DNA of 64,000 nucleotides from Comamonas composti DSM 21721 (GTDB lineage Bacteria; Pseudomonadota; Gammaproteobacteria; Burkholderiales; Burkholderiaceae_C), in NCBI RefSeq assembly GCF_000429845.1, contig NZ_AUCQ01000012.1:62001-126000 (forward strand), given 5' to 3'. The number at the start of each line of letters is the position of its first letter. Positions within the stretch are counted from its first letter, which is position 1. Below, in pieces: positions 57,273 to 64,000 of the stretch. A program made the position numbers and the translations under genes. The notes below the pieces were generated by a model that saw only the letters and a program-made list of their open reading frames with translations, did no database searches and was not told the origin of the DNA.

Positions 57273-59324
57273 TCAAGCGGCCAGCGACTCGGCGGGTTCA
57301 TCCGCCACAGTGGCGACTTCTTCCGCACCGTCCTGCTCCGCATCCTGCAGGCCTTCCTCGGGCGCATCTGCCGTCTTGAAGATTGCAGGCATCCAGCCCT
57401 TGCCGTGCACCAGCCGCTCGGCCTCGCTGGCAATGTCGGCCTTCTTGAGCGTCGCCAGCCGGGTGACGCTCTCGGGAGCGAACTCGCCCACGGCTTGCAA
57501 AACCGCCGCCTTCGGAACGTGCTTGAAATAGCCTTCCGCCGTCGGTTGCCACCATGCGGCCATGTCGAGGCCCACGGCCTGCGCCAGTTCCGCGCCGGGC
57601 TGCTGCGCCGTGGCGCGAGGCGTCACCACGTCCACGACCCCCGCCACGCACACAGCCAGCAGCTTGACCAGTTCGCCTTGGTCCATCGTCAGCAGCGCGG
57701 CGAACAGTTCGGCGCTGTCCTCGGGCAGCTTGCCGCTCCACGCCTGCTGCAATTCACGCAGCGCCACGGCGGCCGGTGACTCGGGCCAGTCCGGGGCCAT
57801 GCCGTCCAGCCGGTCTTGGACTTTCAGGCTCACGCCCAGCGGAATATCGTGGCCGTAGTAGCGGCCCTGCAAGACGGTCTGCACCATGTCATGCACCAGC
57901 GCAGCCAGCGCGACTTGCGGATGCCGGGCCACCTCGATTTGCAGCGCGGCGGTGCGATGGGCGCTCAGGCGCTGGGCCAGTCGGTCGGAAATCGCTGCGG
58001 CCTTCGGCTTCATGTCTTCCTCGCCTTCGTCATCGTTCGCGGCATCTGGGTCGCTGAACCCTTGGCGCAGCTTCTCCAGTGTGCGCAGCGCCTTCGCTTC
58101 GGCTTCACGCAGCAGCCCACGATGAATCACGGCCTCGCCGTTGCGGTCAATGGTGACGATGGCCCCAGCTGCGGCCTTCACGTTCGCGCCGTATCCCTGC
58201 AAGCCATCTTCCAGCGCCTGCAACTGCTCGCCCAGGACTTCGCCTTCCTCCTGCAAAGCGTCGGCCTTGTCCTCGTCGTCGGCGTCCGTCGCGGCATCAA
58301 TGGCTTCGGCCACCTCCTGCATCTTGGCTTGCAGCTTCTCGATGCGCTGTGCTTCGCGCTTGTTCGGCTCGCGGCGCTCCCTCGGCGCACGCTGGAAGGC
58401 GTGCAGATCGGCATGGGTCACGCCCGGCGTGGCATCAGCCCAAGCCCAGCCCTCGGCCTTCACCTCGGCGGCGATGCCTGCCAGCTTGTCTTGCGCCAGC
58501 CGTTCCAGCAGCGCGGCGTCGGTCAGGTACACGCCTGCATCGCCCTCCGCGAACAGGTCGCGGCGGATGCCGCCGCCCGCCTGCTCGTAGGCGTCCAGCC
58601 CGACGAAGCGCACCAGCGGATGCCGGTAGGCGTCGATTTCGCGCTCGGTCAGGCGTTCGCGCAGCGCGGACGGTTGGCGCTGCCATTGCGGCGCATCGTA
58701 GAACGCGGCTTCCTGCGCCGCATGGTCATCCGTCCCGGCTAGGGCCATCAACTGGTCAAGGCTCACGGCATCGGCCCGGTAGTCCGCCATCAGGCGCGGC
58801 GAGACATTCGCCAGCTTCAAGCGGCGCTGCACCACCAGCGGCGTGACGGAGAAATCCGCCGCAATGTCCTCGATGGGCCGGCCTTCGGCCACCAGCGCGG
58901 CGAAGGCTTCAAACTGGTCTGCCGGGTGCATGGCCTCGCGCTGCACGTTCTCGGTCAGACTGGCGGTGCGGGCCGTGCCATCGGCCACCTGCAGGCAAGG
59001 CACGTCCCAATCCTTAGCGATGCGGTGTTTCTTTGCCAGCAGCTTGAGGGCCGCAAAGCGTCGGCCACCTGCCACCACCTCGTAATGCAGGCCATCGGCG
59101 GCGGGAATCACGATCAGGTTTTGCAGCAGGCCCACGCGCTGGATGCTCGCGGCCAGTTCGGGGATGGACATGCGCGGGACGGTCTTGCGCACGTTGCGGC
59201 CCGTGGGGCGCAGCACCAGCCGTGACAGCGGAACCAGAATCATGTGCTTGCTCGGGTCGGCAGCTTGCAGCACGTTGGCGCGGGTGTCGAGGGCTTGGGC
59301 TTCGGTGTAAGTAACGGCGTTCAT
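57273..59324 (-). CDS. ParB/RepB/Spo0J family partition protein, large
   Basis: 683 aa. The N-terminal ParB nuclease-like domain is visible: PLSRLVLRPTGRNVRKTVPRMSIPELAASIQRVGLLQNLIVIP, YEVVAGGRRFAALKLLA (GGRR motif), TASLTENVQREAMHPADQFEAFAALVAEGRPIEDIAADFSVTPLVVQRRLKLANVSP (helix-turn-helix). The long remainder has a coiled-coil stretch (about 325-400) and acidic low-complexity segments. Much longer than chromosomal ParB (about 300 aa) but usual for large ICE and plasmid ParB-like proteins. Not beside parA; it may also control expression. Confidence 0.88.
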   Translation of the reverse strand: MNAVTYTEAQALDTRANVLQAADPSKHMILVPLSRLVLRPTGRNVRKTVPRMSIPELAASIQRVGLLQNLIVIPAADGLHYEVVAGGRRFAALKLLAKKHRIAKDWDVPCLQVADGTARTASLTENVQREAMHPADQFEAFAALVAEGRPIEDIAADFSVTPLVVQRRLKLANVSPRLMADYRADAVSLDQLMALAGTDDHAAQEAAFYDAPQWQRQPSALRERLTEREIDAYRHPLVRFVGLDAYEQAGGGIRRDLFAEGDAGVYLTDAALLERLAQDKLAGIAAEVKAEGWAWADATPGVTHADLHAFQRAPRERREPNKREAQRIEKLQAKMQEVAEAIDAATDADDEDKADALQEEGEVLGEQLQALEDGLQGYGANVKAAAGAIVTIDRNGEAVIHRGLLREAEAKALRTLEKLRQGFSDPDAANDDEGEEDMKPKAAAISDRLAQRLSAHRTAALQIEVARHPQVALAALVHDMVQTVLQGRYYGHDIPLGVSLKVQDRLDGMAPDWPESPAAVALRELQQAWSGKLPEDSAELFAALLTMDQGELVKLLAVCVAGVVDVVTPRATAQQPGAELAQAVGLDMAAWWQPTAEGYFKHVPKAAVLQAVGEFAPESVTRLATLKKADIASEAERLVHGKGWMPAIFKTADAPEEGLQDAEQDGAEEVATVADEPAESLAA

Positions 59325-59399
59325 GGTGAATCTCCAATCAAGTGAAACAAGGGAATGGAGGGGAAACCGCCCCTCCGGCGGGGAAAACGTCAGAGGGGG

Positions 59400-60227
59400 T
59401 CAGGCCTTGAGGGCGCGCATGCCATCGGCCAGCAGCCACAGGGCGCGGTTCAGGCTGATGTCGGAATCGATGCCCTGCACGGGCCGGGTCTGCTGCCTGC
59501 GGCCATTGGCGGCACGGCCATGCAATCCGCCCTTGGTCAGGTTCTCCTGCGTGCGGTTGAACACGCTCCACAGGTCGGGGCGGCGGTCGTCGAAGCGGCG
59601 CGGCATCAGGATTTGCGATTCCGTGATGGGCGCAGGCTTGTCGGGGTCGTCGTACTTGAGGGCCAGCGCGGCGCGGGCGAACACTTCCGATTCCCCGGCA
59701 TCCAAGGTAATGGCCTGCATGGATTCGCGCGATGCCTGCGCATGCTCGAAGCTGCCCAGCACCTGATAGGCGCCCTCGATGACATGGCCCGCCACGTCGC
59801 CTTTGTGGGGCACGCGCACATCGCCCACGGTGTTGCCGCAGACAAGGCCATTGCTGCACACGAAGCGGAACATGCCGCCCAGCAATTGATAGCTGCTCGT
59901 GCCGTCGTGCGAGTTCAGCAGGATGATTTCGTTGGCTTCGCGGGCGTTGATCTGGTTGGCGTGGCGCAGGCGCAGCATGTGTTTGGTGTGCTCGCGCCGG
60001 CCCTCATTGCGCACGCGGGTCTGGCACACCATGAAGGGCTGAAAGCCCTCCTTGCGAAGCTCGGTCAACACGGCAGCCGTGGGGATGTAGCTGTACCGCT
60101 CGGAACGGCTCTCATGCGGGGCATCCGCGAAGATGGACGGGGCCACCCTGCGAATCTGGTCATCGGACAGCGGGTAGTCGCTGCGCAGCGACGGCGAACG
60201 GGATGCGAAATGGGACGCGAGTTGCAT
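59400..60227 (-). CDS. DUF932 domain protein
   Basis: 275 aa from the ATG at 60227 (AGGAGAAA upstream). Core: YSYIPTAAVLTELRKEGFQPFMVCQTRVRNEGRREHTKHMLRLRHANQINAREANEIILLNSHDGTSSYQLLGGMFRFVCSNGLVCGNTVGDVRVPHKG, the DUF932/phage-plasmid-like pattern. Members are common on mobile elements, in the parB neighbourhood, and their role is unknown. Reading order on the minus strand is DUF932, then parB. Confidence 0.88.
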   Translation of the reverse strand: MQLASHFASRSPSLRSDYPLSDDQIRRVAPSIFADAPHESRSERYSYIPTAAVLTELRKEGFQPFMVCQTRVRNEGRREHTKHMLRLRHANQINAREANEIILLNSHDGTSSYQLLGGMFRFVCSNGLVCGNTVGDVRVPHKGDVAGHVIEGAYQVLGSFEHAQASRESMQAITLDAGESEVFARAALALKYDDPDKPAPITESQILMPRRFDDRRPDLWSVFNRTQENLTKGGLHGRAANGRRQQTRPVQGIDSDISLNRALWLLADGMRALKA

Positions 60228-60830
60228 GGTCTTTCTCCTGAACAAAATGGCTGTTGAAGAAAACCGCACACCGGATTCCAAGATTCGGAGCCCAGCCTTC
60301 CGGCTGTTCGGTGCGGTCGGCACGAGGAACCCGGTTGGCCCTGTTGCCACCGTCTTTCCTGAGTTCATCGCCCGCGGCCAAAGGAGCGCGCGGACGGGGG
60401 CCGTCAAGGAAACAAGCGCAGGGTGGGTGCGGCCCGCAGCGCAGCGAGGACACGGCCCTGCGCGCCTTGACGGCACACGGCCGCGGGCTACAGTCGCGGA
60501 CAAGGTGATGGAGTCAGGGAAGACGGCTGGACATGGCAACGGCCATCCCACAAGCCGACCGCACGGCAAGCGAAGCGCGCAGGCCCGGATCTGGAAGCCG
60601 GGCCGGAGGCGTCAGCCGAGCAGCGTGAGGGAACGATGGAAGCCCGGCAGGGGCGAGACACCGTGGCCGCAGGACGCGGGGGCTCGATGCGCTACGCGCA
60701 CGACAGCGCGACCGGCCATCTCCCAGGTGGCCGGGGACGCCCATCTCAGTCATCAATGCGAGCCACTTGAAACGTCTGCCTGCACCCCAACATGTTCGAC
60801 TTGCATCAAGCCATCGACAGGGAGGCGAAC
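60228..60830. other. Intergenic region (603 bp) between DUF932 and DUF3892
   Basis: GC-rich and without a supported gene. It should hold the DUF932 promoter on its left and includes the second copy of the 18-bp motif followed by a GGCCCGG/CCGGGCC hairpin (about 60581-60604). Confidence 0.5.
60565..60582 (+). repeat. 18-bp intergenic motif, copy 2
   Basis: Exact second copy of GGCAAGCGAAGCGCGCAG, followed by the hairpin GGCCCGG-9 nt-CCGGGCC. Same orientation as the other two. Confidence 0.7.
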
Positions 60831-61118
60831 ATGGCAGATTTCTGCATCACAGCGGTCAGGTACAACAAAGATCGCGAGCACATCGAATATGTGCATGTGC
60901 GAGAGGAGAAGCCGAAAACACTTGGCGCCGCTCGTATGGTTTCTCGCGCCTTCGTGGCAGATCTCATTCGCCTTGGCAAAGCCACCTTCCAGACCAGGAC
61001 GAAAGCAGACGACATTTGGAAGCTGGGAGCGCAGGTGCATCTCATCGACGATGTCTACCTGACCACCGACAGGAACAGCACCGAGCGGGACAACCTGGGC
61101 CATCTACCCGAGTTCTGA
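60831..61118 (+). CDS. DUF3892 protein
   Basis: 95 aa from the ATG at 60831, with GGGAGG 5 nt upstream; an ATG at 60792 would add 13 residues. DFCITAVRYNKDREHIEYVHVREE, FVADLIRLGKATFQTRTKADDIWKLGAQVHLIDDVYLTTDRNSTERDNLGHLPEF matches DUF3892 (ITxVRY..D..HI and the terminal D-N-L-G-x-L-P-x-F). Function unknown. It is on the opposite strand to its ICE neighbours. Confidence 0.85.
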   Translation: MADFCITAVRYNKDREHIEYVHVREEKPKTLGAARMVSRAFVADLIRLGKATFQTRTKADDIWKLGAQVHLIDDVYLTTDRNSTERDNLGHLPEF

Positions 61119-61203
61119 CACGGGGCACTGCTTCCGGAATCTTCCGAGCAAGGCAGCCTTCTCCGATCCACTGCGATAGGGTGCGTAGGCGCCCCTTCGT
61201 GGA

Positions 61204-61554
61204 TCAGGCGACGATGCGCCCGGCCAGCCGCGCATCACGTGCGTAGCCGCTCAGCCGCTTCTCGGTTTGGAAATGCAGGTCACGCTCGACCGGCAAGCCC
61301 AGCCGTCCGCGCAAGGCCGCGATTCCCTGCAGACTGACCCAGCCGATCTCTGGCATCCCCAGGCCCAGGTCGCAAAGCCCGAAAGCGTGATCGTGGTCAT
61401 CGGGATCGATCTCGGTCAGCAGCCAGGTCGCGCCAGCATCCGGCGTGAACAGCTTGACCACGGGCGCCGGATCGAAGTCCGGGTTCTGCAGGGATTCGCG
61501 GCCGTTTGCCAGCAGCACGATACGGTGCTCGTCGGTGATGAGTGCGTTGTTCAT
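61204..61554 (-). CDS. DUF2958 protein, copy 2
   Basis: 116 aa from the ATG at 61554. LITDEHRIVLLANGRESLQNPDFDPAPVVKLFTPDAGATWLLTEIDPDDHDHAFGLCDLGLGMPEIGWVSLQGIAALRGRLGLPVERDLHF shares the DUF2958 signature with copy 1 at 53160-53507, but the two have diverged considerably, especially at the C-terminus. It follows the truncated radC gene by 68 bp in the opposite reading order. Confidence 0.85.
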   Translation of the reverse strand: MNNALITDEHRIVLLANGRESLQNPDFDPAPVVKLFTPDAGATWLLTEIDPDDHDHAFGLCDLGLGMPEIGWVSLQGIAALRGRLGLPVERDLHFQTEKRLSGYARDARLAGRIVA

Positions 61555-61622
61555 GGTGAACTCCTGAAAGGTTTCAGGGCGGGATTGCCCGACCCTTCCG
61601 GGGCACGGCGCAGCGCAAGCAG

Positions 61623-62102
61623 TCAATGATCGATGACGGCCGTTAGGCCGCAAGCGTGTCCGCGCGCGCTGTCATTGCCGGCGAGCACGCCGTGACACGA
61701 TGACGGGAACAGCAAGCCAGCCTTCTCACTACCAACCCTGACAACGGTCTCGTGCCATGTCATGGCACGCTGACCTTCGCGTATCAAAACCGGGAGCCCA
61801 TGCGGCTGGCTCACCGTGCCGCGGAACATCTCCACGTACTCGATGACCCGGTGTTGCGCGTCCAGGTGGATCACCGCGAACACCTCGTGCTCCAGCGTCG
61901 CGAGCTTGATTCGCAGGAAGTCGCGCACCGCCTGAGGCGAAGACAGCACCTCGCTGCCACGCAGTTGACCTTCCAGCACCCGCAGCGCCGCCTGCAGGAC
62001 TTCTGCAGGATCCGCCGCACGGTAGCAGCCTGCGACATCGCGCACCAACAGGGATGCAGGGACAGCAGCATGGGAAGAAAAAGGAAACAGATCGAGCGAC
62101 AT
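61623..62102 (-). pseudogene. Truncated RadC/JAB-domain protein
   Basis: 159-aa frame from the ATG at 62102. The N-terminal part matches ICE RadC proteins up to VFAVIHLDAQHRVIEYVEMFRGTVSQ (about residue 99); there the expected continuation with the HxHxnH..D metal site (HNHPSG..) is absent and the remaining 60 residues are unrelated. The catalytic part is therefore lost, through a deletion or recombination. It may still be expressed as a short protein. Confidence 0.75.
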
Positions 62103-62620
62103 GGCGAACTCCAGTGACCGGGCGGGATTGCCCGGGACCGGAACCGGCACATCGCAGCGCAGCTGTCACAGGTTCGAAGAAGGCCGAAGGACGTCAGCGT
62201 GCGCAGCACGCGCCGACCTTGATCCGCAAGAACGGTGTGCAAGGATGAAGGGAACCAGCAAGCCAGCACATCACGACACCTCCACGCACCCTGTGTTCAC
62301 GGCAAGCGCAGCGCGCAGGCCCGGTTCAGCCGGGCCAGAGATGTCATCCGAACGCGATAAATGGTGAGAACGATCTGTCAGGACGCATGGCTCGACCGTA
62401 TCAATGGGTGGCGAACCTGGAGCCTTAGCGGCGAAGACGCCGAGTTGAGGTGAGACCGGATCTTAGGGAGCATAAGCGCAGAGATATATTGACCGTCGAA
62501 CCGCTGAGTGGCCGAAAGCCACTTGGCAGTGGAGGACGTGACAACTGTCGCTAACGAAATTGAAGAGCTCCGTGTCTGAAAGTACGCCCGCCTATTGAAC
62601 ATACCACCATGGCTAGGCAA
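62103..62620. other. Intergenic region (518 bp), boundary of the defence cargo
   Basis: No gene seen. The left half is GC-rich with the third 18-bp motif; from about 62350 base composition falls and no ICE-type sequence remains, so the insertion boundary of the HEPN/DUF2397 cargo is probably here. Confidence 0.5.
62301..62318 (+). repeat. 18-bp intergenic motif, copy 3
   Basis: GGCAAGCGCAGCGCGCAG, one mismatch to the other copies, again followed by a GGCCCGG-5 nt-CCGGGCC hairpin as in copy 2. Confidence 0.65.
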
Positions 62621-63157
62621 TCACAGCTTCGTTACCTTCTCCGTTGCCTCTACCAGGCTTTTCAGAAATCTAATGGCCTTCTCCAACTCGTCCTTTCGGA
62701 TGAGGTGAGCCGCGGGCACTCCGGCGCTCGGGGCTTTTGAGCGATGCACCGCCTCGCCACGCTTCTTGATCAACGCGTCGAGCTCCAGGCGAGCACGGGC
62801 GCTGTCGTAGTTGTTCCACTGCCAGCCCGCCGTCACATCGACGCCCAGGAAGTCGGAGAACAGCTTGTAAGTCTTTTCGGTGTTGGGATTGTTGAACTGC
62901 TTGAGCGTCATCTGAAGATGCCGTAGCACGAATCGATTCTGGAAGCTGTCATTGCCTTCGCCCAGCCGTTGCTGCACAGCTTCCTGCACACGGTCTTCCA
63001 CATAGGTCTCCCATGCAGTGCAAGCCATGATGAGCCCCGCTCGTTTCAATACCTCCGCATTCGGCGGTGGCGGAAGAATGTTGAGGGCGTTGAAGTGATC
63101 AAGCAACTCCACTGCATCCTTGATGGAACTGTCAAATGTCTCTCTGGCTGTTGGCAT
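62621..63157 (-). CDS. HEPN-domain protein (RiboL-PSP/MAE_28990-like)
   Basis: 178 aa from the ATG at 63157 (GGGAG upstream). Helical throughout; KRAGLIMACTAWETYVEDRVQEAVQQRLGE (about residues 39-67) is the hallmark of the RiboL-PSP/MAE-type HEPN families, and KKRGEAVHRSK provides the R-x4-H motif (Arg133, His138) of the HEPN RNase site. HEPN proteins are common toxins and effectors in defence systems. It is divergent from the DUF2397 gene, with 91 bp of shared upstream DNA. Confidence 0.75.
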   Translation of the reverse strand: MPTARETFDSSIKDAVELLDHFNALNILPPPPNAEVLKRAGLIMACTAWETYVEDRVQEAVQQRLGEGNDSFQNRFVLRHLQMTLKQFNNPNTEKTYKLFSDFLGVDVTAGWQWNNYDSARARLELDALIKKRGEAVHRSKAPSAGVPAAHLIRKDELEKAIRFLKSLVEATEKVTKL

Positions 63158-63248
63158 GTTGAACTCCCTCAGATGATCCGCTCAGAATCGCGGTTACTAT
63201 TTATAACAACAGTCCCAAGGCGCACTACTTACACGGAGGAGCAAATCG

Positions 63249-64000
63249 ATGCAGAAGACGACTGCGGCAGCGGAGCTTTTCCAGCACCTGAATGTGGAGA
63301 AAGCCGCGTTCTACCGTTGCATCATGGACGTCTTCGCCGCAGCCAAACGGCAGTACCGGCTCCAATTGCGTCCCGATGAGGTATTGGCAGAGGCTGATTG
63401 GGCTTCACCATCTCCACGCATCGAGGAAGTCAACGGTGCTTTGGCTCAATTGGCCGCCTGGGGAAATCTGGAATCGCAGCCCGACACCGCGCGCGTATCG
63501 TCGCTGAGCGATTTTTATCGTGCACGCTTTCTATATCGGCTGTCCCATGGTGGTGAAGCCGCGGAAGCGGGCTTGTCCGTTTTTTTCCAGACCCTGCGGC
63601 GGCGGGCCCAATTGCAAACAGTCGCACTGGAGGATATCGCCAACAGTCTTCAGTCGCTGCGGCACCTCATCGACGAATCGGCCTCAGCAGACGGTGCGGA
63701 CGTCGCCAAAATGCACGAGGTCTTGCGAGACCTGGTTCGCGTGTTTGAGGACTTGGCCGAGAACGCCCAGGCGTTCATGGCTGGCGTAGCGCGCAGCCTG
63801 GAGCTTCAGCAGGCCGAAGCCAACACAGTCATCGCCTACAAGCGGCGCTTGATCGACTACCTGGAGCGATTCATGAGCGATCTGGTGCGCCGCTCGGATG
63901 GTATCGCCCAACTCATTGAATACCTTTCATCGCGTATGGACGCCGTCTTTCTTCAAATCGCGGCGCGCGAGGCGCGCGATACGGCGCCTGGCGATGCGCA
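63249..64000 (+). CDS. DUF2397 (TIGR02677) protein, JetA of a type II Wadjet system; 3' end outside window
   Basis: The frame is open from the ATG at 63249 (GGAGGA at 63235-63240) to the window edge, giving 250 residues of a family usually near 500. The start LFQHLNVEKAAFYRCIMDVFAAAKRQYRLQLRPDEVLAE, followed by FLYRLSHGGEAAEAGLSVFFQTLRRRAQLQTVALEDIANSLQSL and SRMDAVFLQIAA, is the DUF2397 pattern. In type II Wadjet systems (jetABCD: DUF2397, DUF2398, an SMC-like ATPase, DUF2399) this protein is the kleisin-like subunit of the plasmid-cleaving complex. The partner genes should follow beyond 64,000. Confidence 0.8.
   Translation, partial: MQKTTAAAELFQHLNVEKAAFYRCIMDVFAAAKRQYRLQLRPDEVLAEADWASPSPRIEEVNGALAQLAAWGNLESQPDTARVSSLSDFYRARFLYRLSHGGEAAEAGLSVFFQTLRRRAQLQTVALEDIANSLQSLRHLIDESASADGADVAKMHEVLRDLVRVFEDLAENAQAFMAGVARSLELQQAEANTVIAYKRRLIDYLERFMSDLVRRSDGIAQLIEYLSSRMDAVFLQIAAREARDTAPGDA

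Larger units (their letters stand above)
12518..64000. mobile_element. Tn4371-family integrative and conjugative element (right end beyond window)
   Basis: Family-typical modules occur in family order: trbI-G-F-L-J-E-D-C-B, CopG-like, traG, traR, then cargo, then relaxase, traF, DUF2840, RHH, parA, repA, AlpA-like, DUF2285, DUF2958, XRE, DUF736, parB, DUF932. Many adjacent genes overlap by ATGA. The integrase and the other attachment site were not seen and should lie to the right. More than 51 kb of the element is present; the catabolic cargo sits between traR and the relaxase, a position where members of this family carry accessory genes. Confidence 0.9.

Noticed and set aside
62378-62620. 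80-codon minus frame after the HEPN gene
   Set aside because: Needs a TTG start without a ribosome site and has no recognisable similarity.

Overview
The window reads as a piece of a GC-rich betaproteobacterial chromosome, most likely Comamonadaceae (Comamonas/Delftia/Acidovorax type; inferred from GC content, codon use and intergenic palindromes, not from a search). It carries most of a Tn4371-family integrative and conjugative element (ICE). No rRNA, tRNA or CRISPR array was seen.

Bases 1 to about 12,500 are host chromosome: the end of a MATE efflux pump, then a minus-strand beta-oxidation block. From upstream to downstream it holds a TetR regulator, a C-terminally extended acyl-CoA dehydrogenase, a small secreted DUF2147 protein, a FadN-type hydroxyacyl-CoA dehydrogenase/enoyl-CoA hydratase, a thiolase, an alpha/beta hydrolase, a TesB-like thioesterase, an enoyl-CoA hydratase and a PaaI-like thioesterase. 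A small DUF559 endonuclease-like gene bounded by 38-bp inverted repeats sits between the fadN-type gene and the thiolase gene.

The ICE probably begins at an 8-bp ATGAAAAA (TTTTTCAT on the other strand) at 12,518, about 120 bp upstream of tetR, and runs past the right edge. Its left part holds a zinc-finger-like gene, a decayed second copy of the trbI/DUF2274 end, and a lipoprotein/trypsin-like protease pair. Next come the mating-pair-formation genes trbI-G-F-L-J-E-D-C-B, a CopG-like gene, the coupling protein gene traG, an entry-exclusion-type lipoprotein and the LysR regulator traR.

Bases 30,294-46,063 are catabolic cargo between traR and the relaxase. On the minus strand are an aromatic-acid-type MFS transporter, an acyl-CoA dehydrogenase and etfBA. 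On the plus strand are an acyl-CoA dehydrogenase, an alpha-methylacyl-CoA racemase/CoA-transferase, an acyl-CoA ligase, a thiolase, an enoyl-CoA hydratase, a type-2 hydroxyacyl-CoA dehydrogenase and a frameshifted second hydratase. An AraC regulator, a metallo-beta-lactamase-fold hydrolase, a broken IS630 transposase and an etfA scrap lie between the arms. Together they suggest import, CoA activation, epimerisation and beta-oxidation of a methyl-branched or side-chain-bearing acid, with a dedicated electron-transfer flavoprotein.

Bases 46,111-62,102 are the ICE processing and maintenance region: VirD2-type relaxase, TraF peptidase, DUF2840, a ribbon-helix-helix protein, ParA, an iteron-bearing origin, RepA, an AlpA-like regulator, DUF2285, DUF2958, an XRE regulator, DUF736, ParB, DUF932, DUF3892, a second DUF2958 and a truncated RadC. 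Two apparent passengers interrupt it: a PIN-like protein next to the XRE gene, and an AT-richer orphan gene with its own terminator. The right edge holds a HEPN-domain gene divergent from a DUF2397 gene (JetA-like, type II Wadjet), so a defence island probably continues beyond base 64,000.
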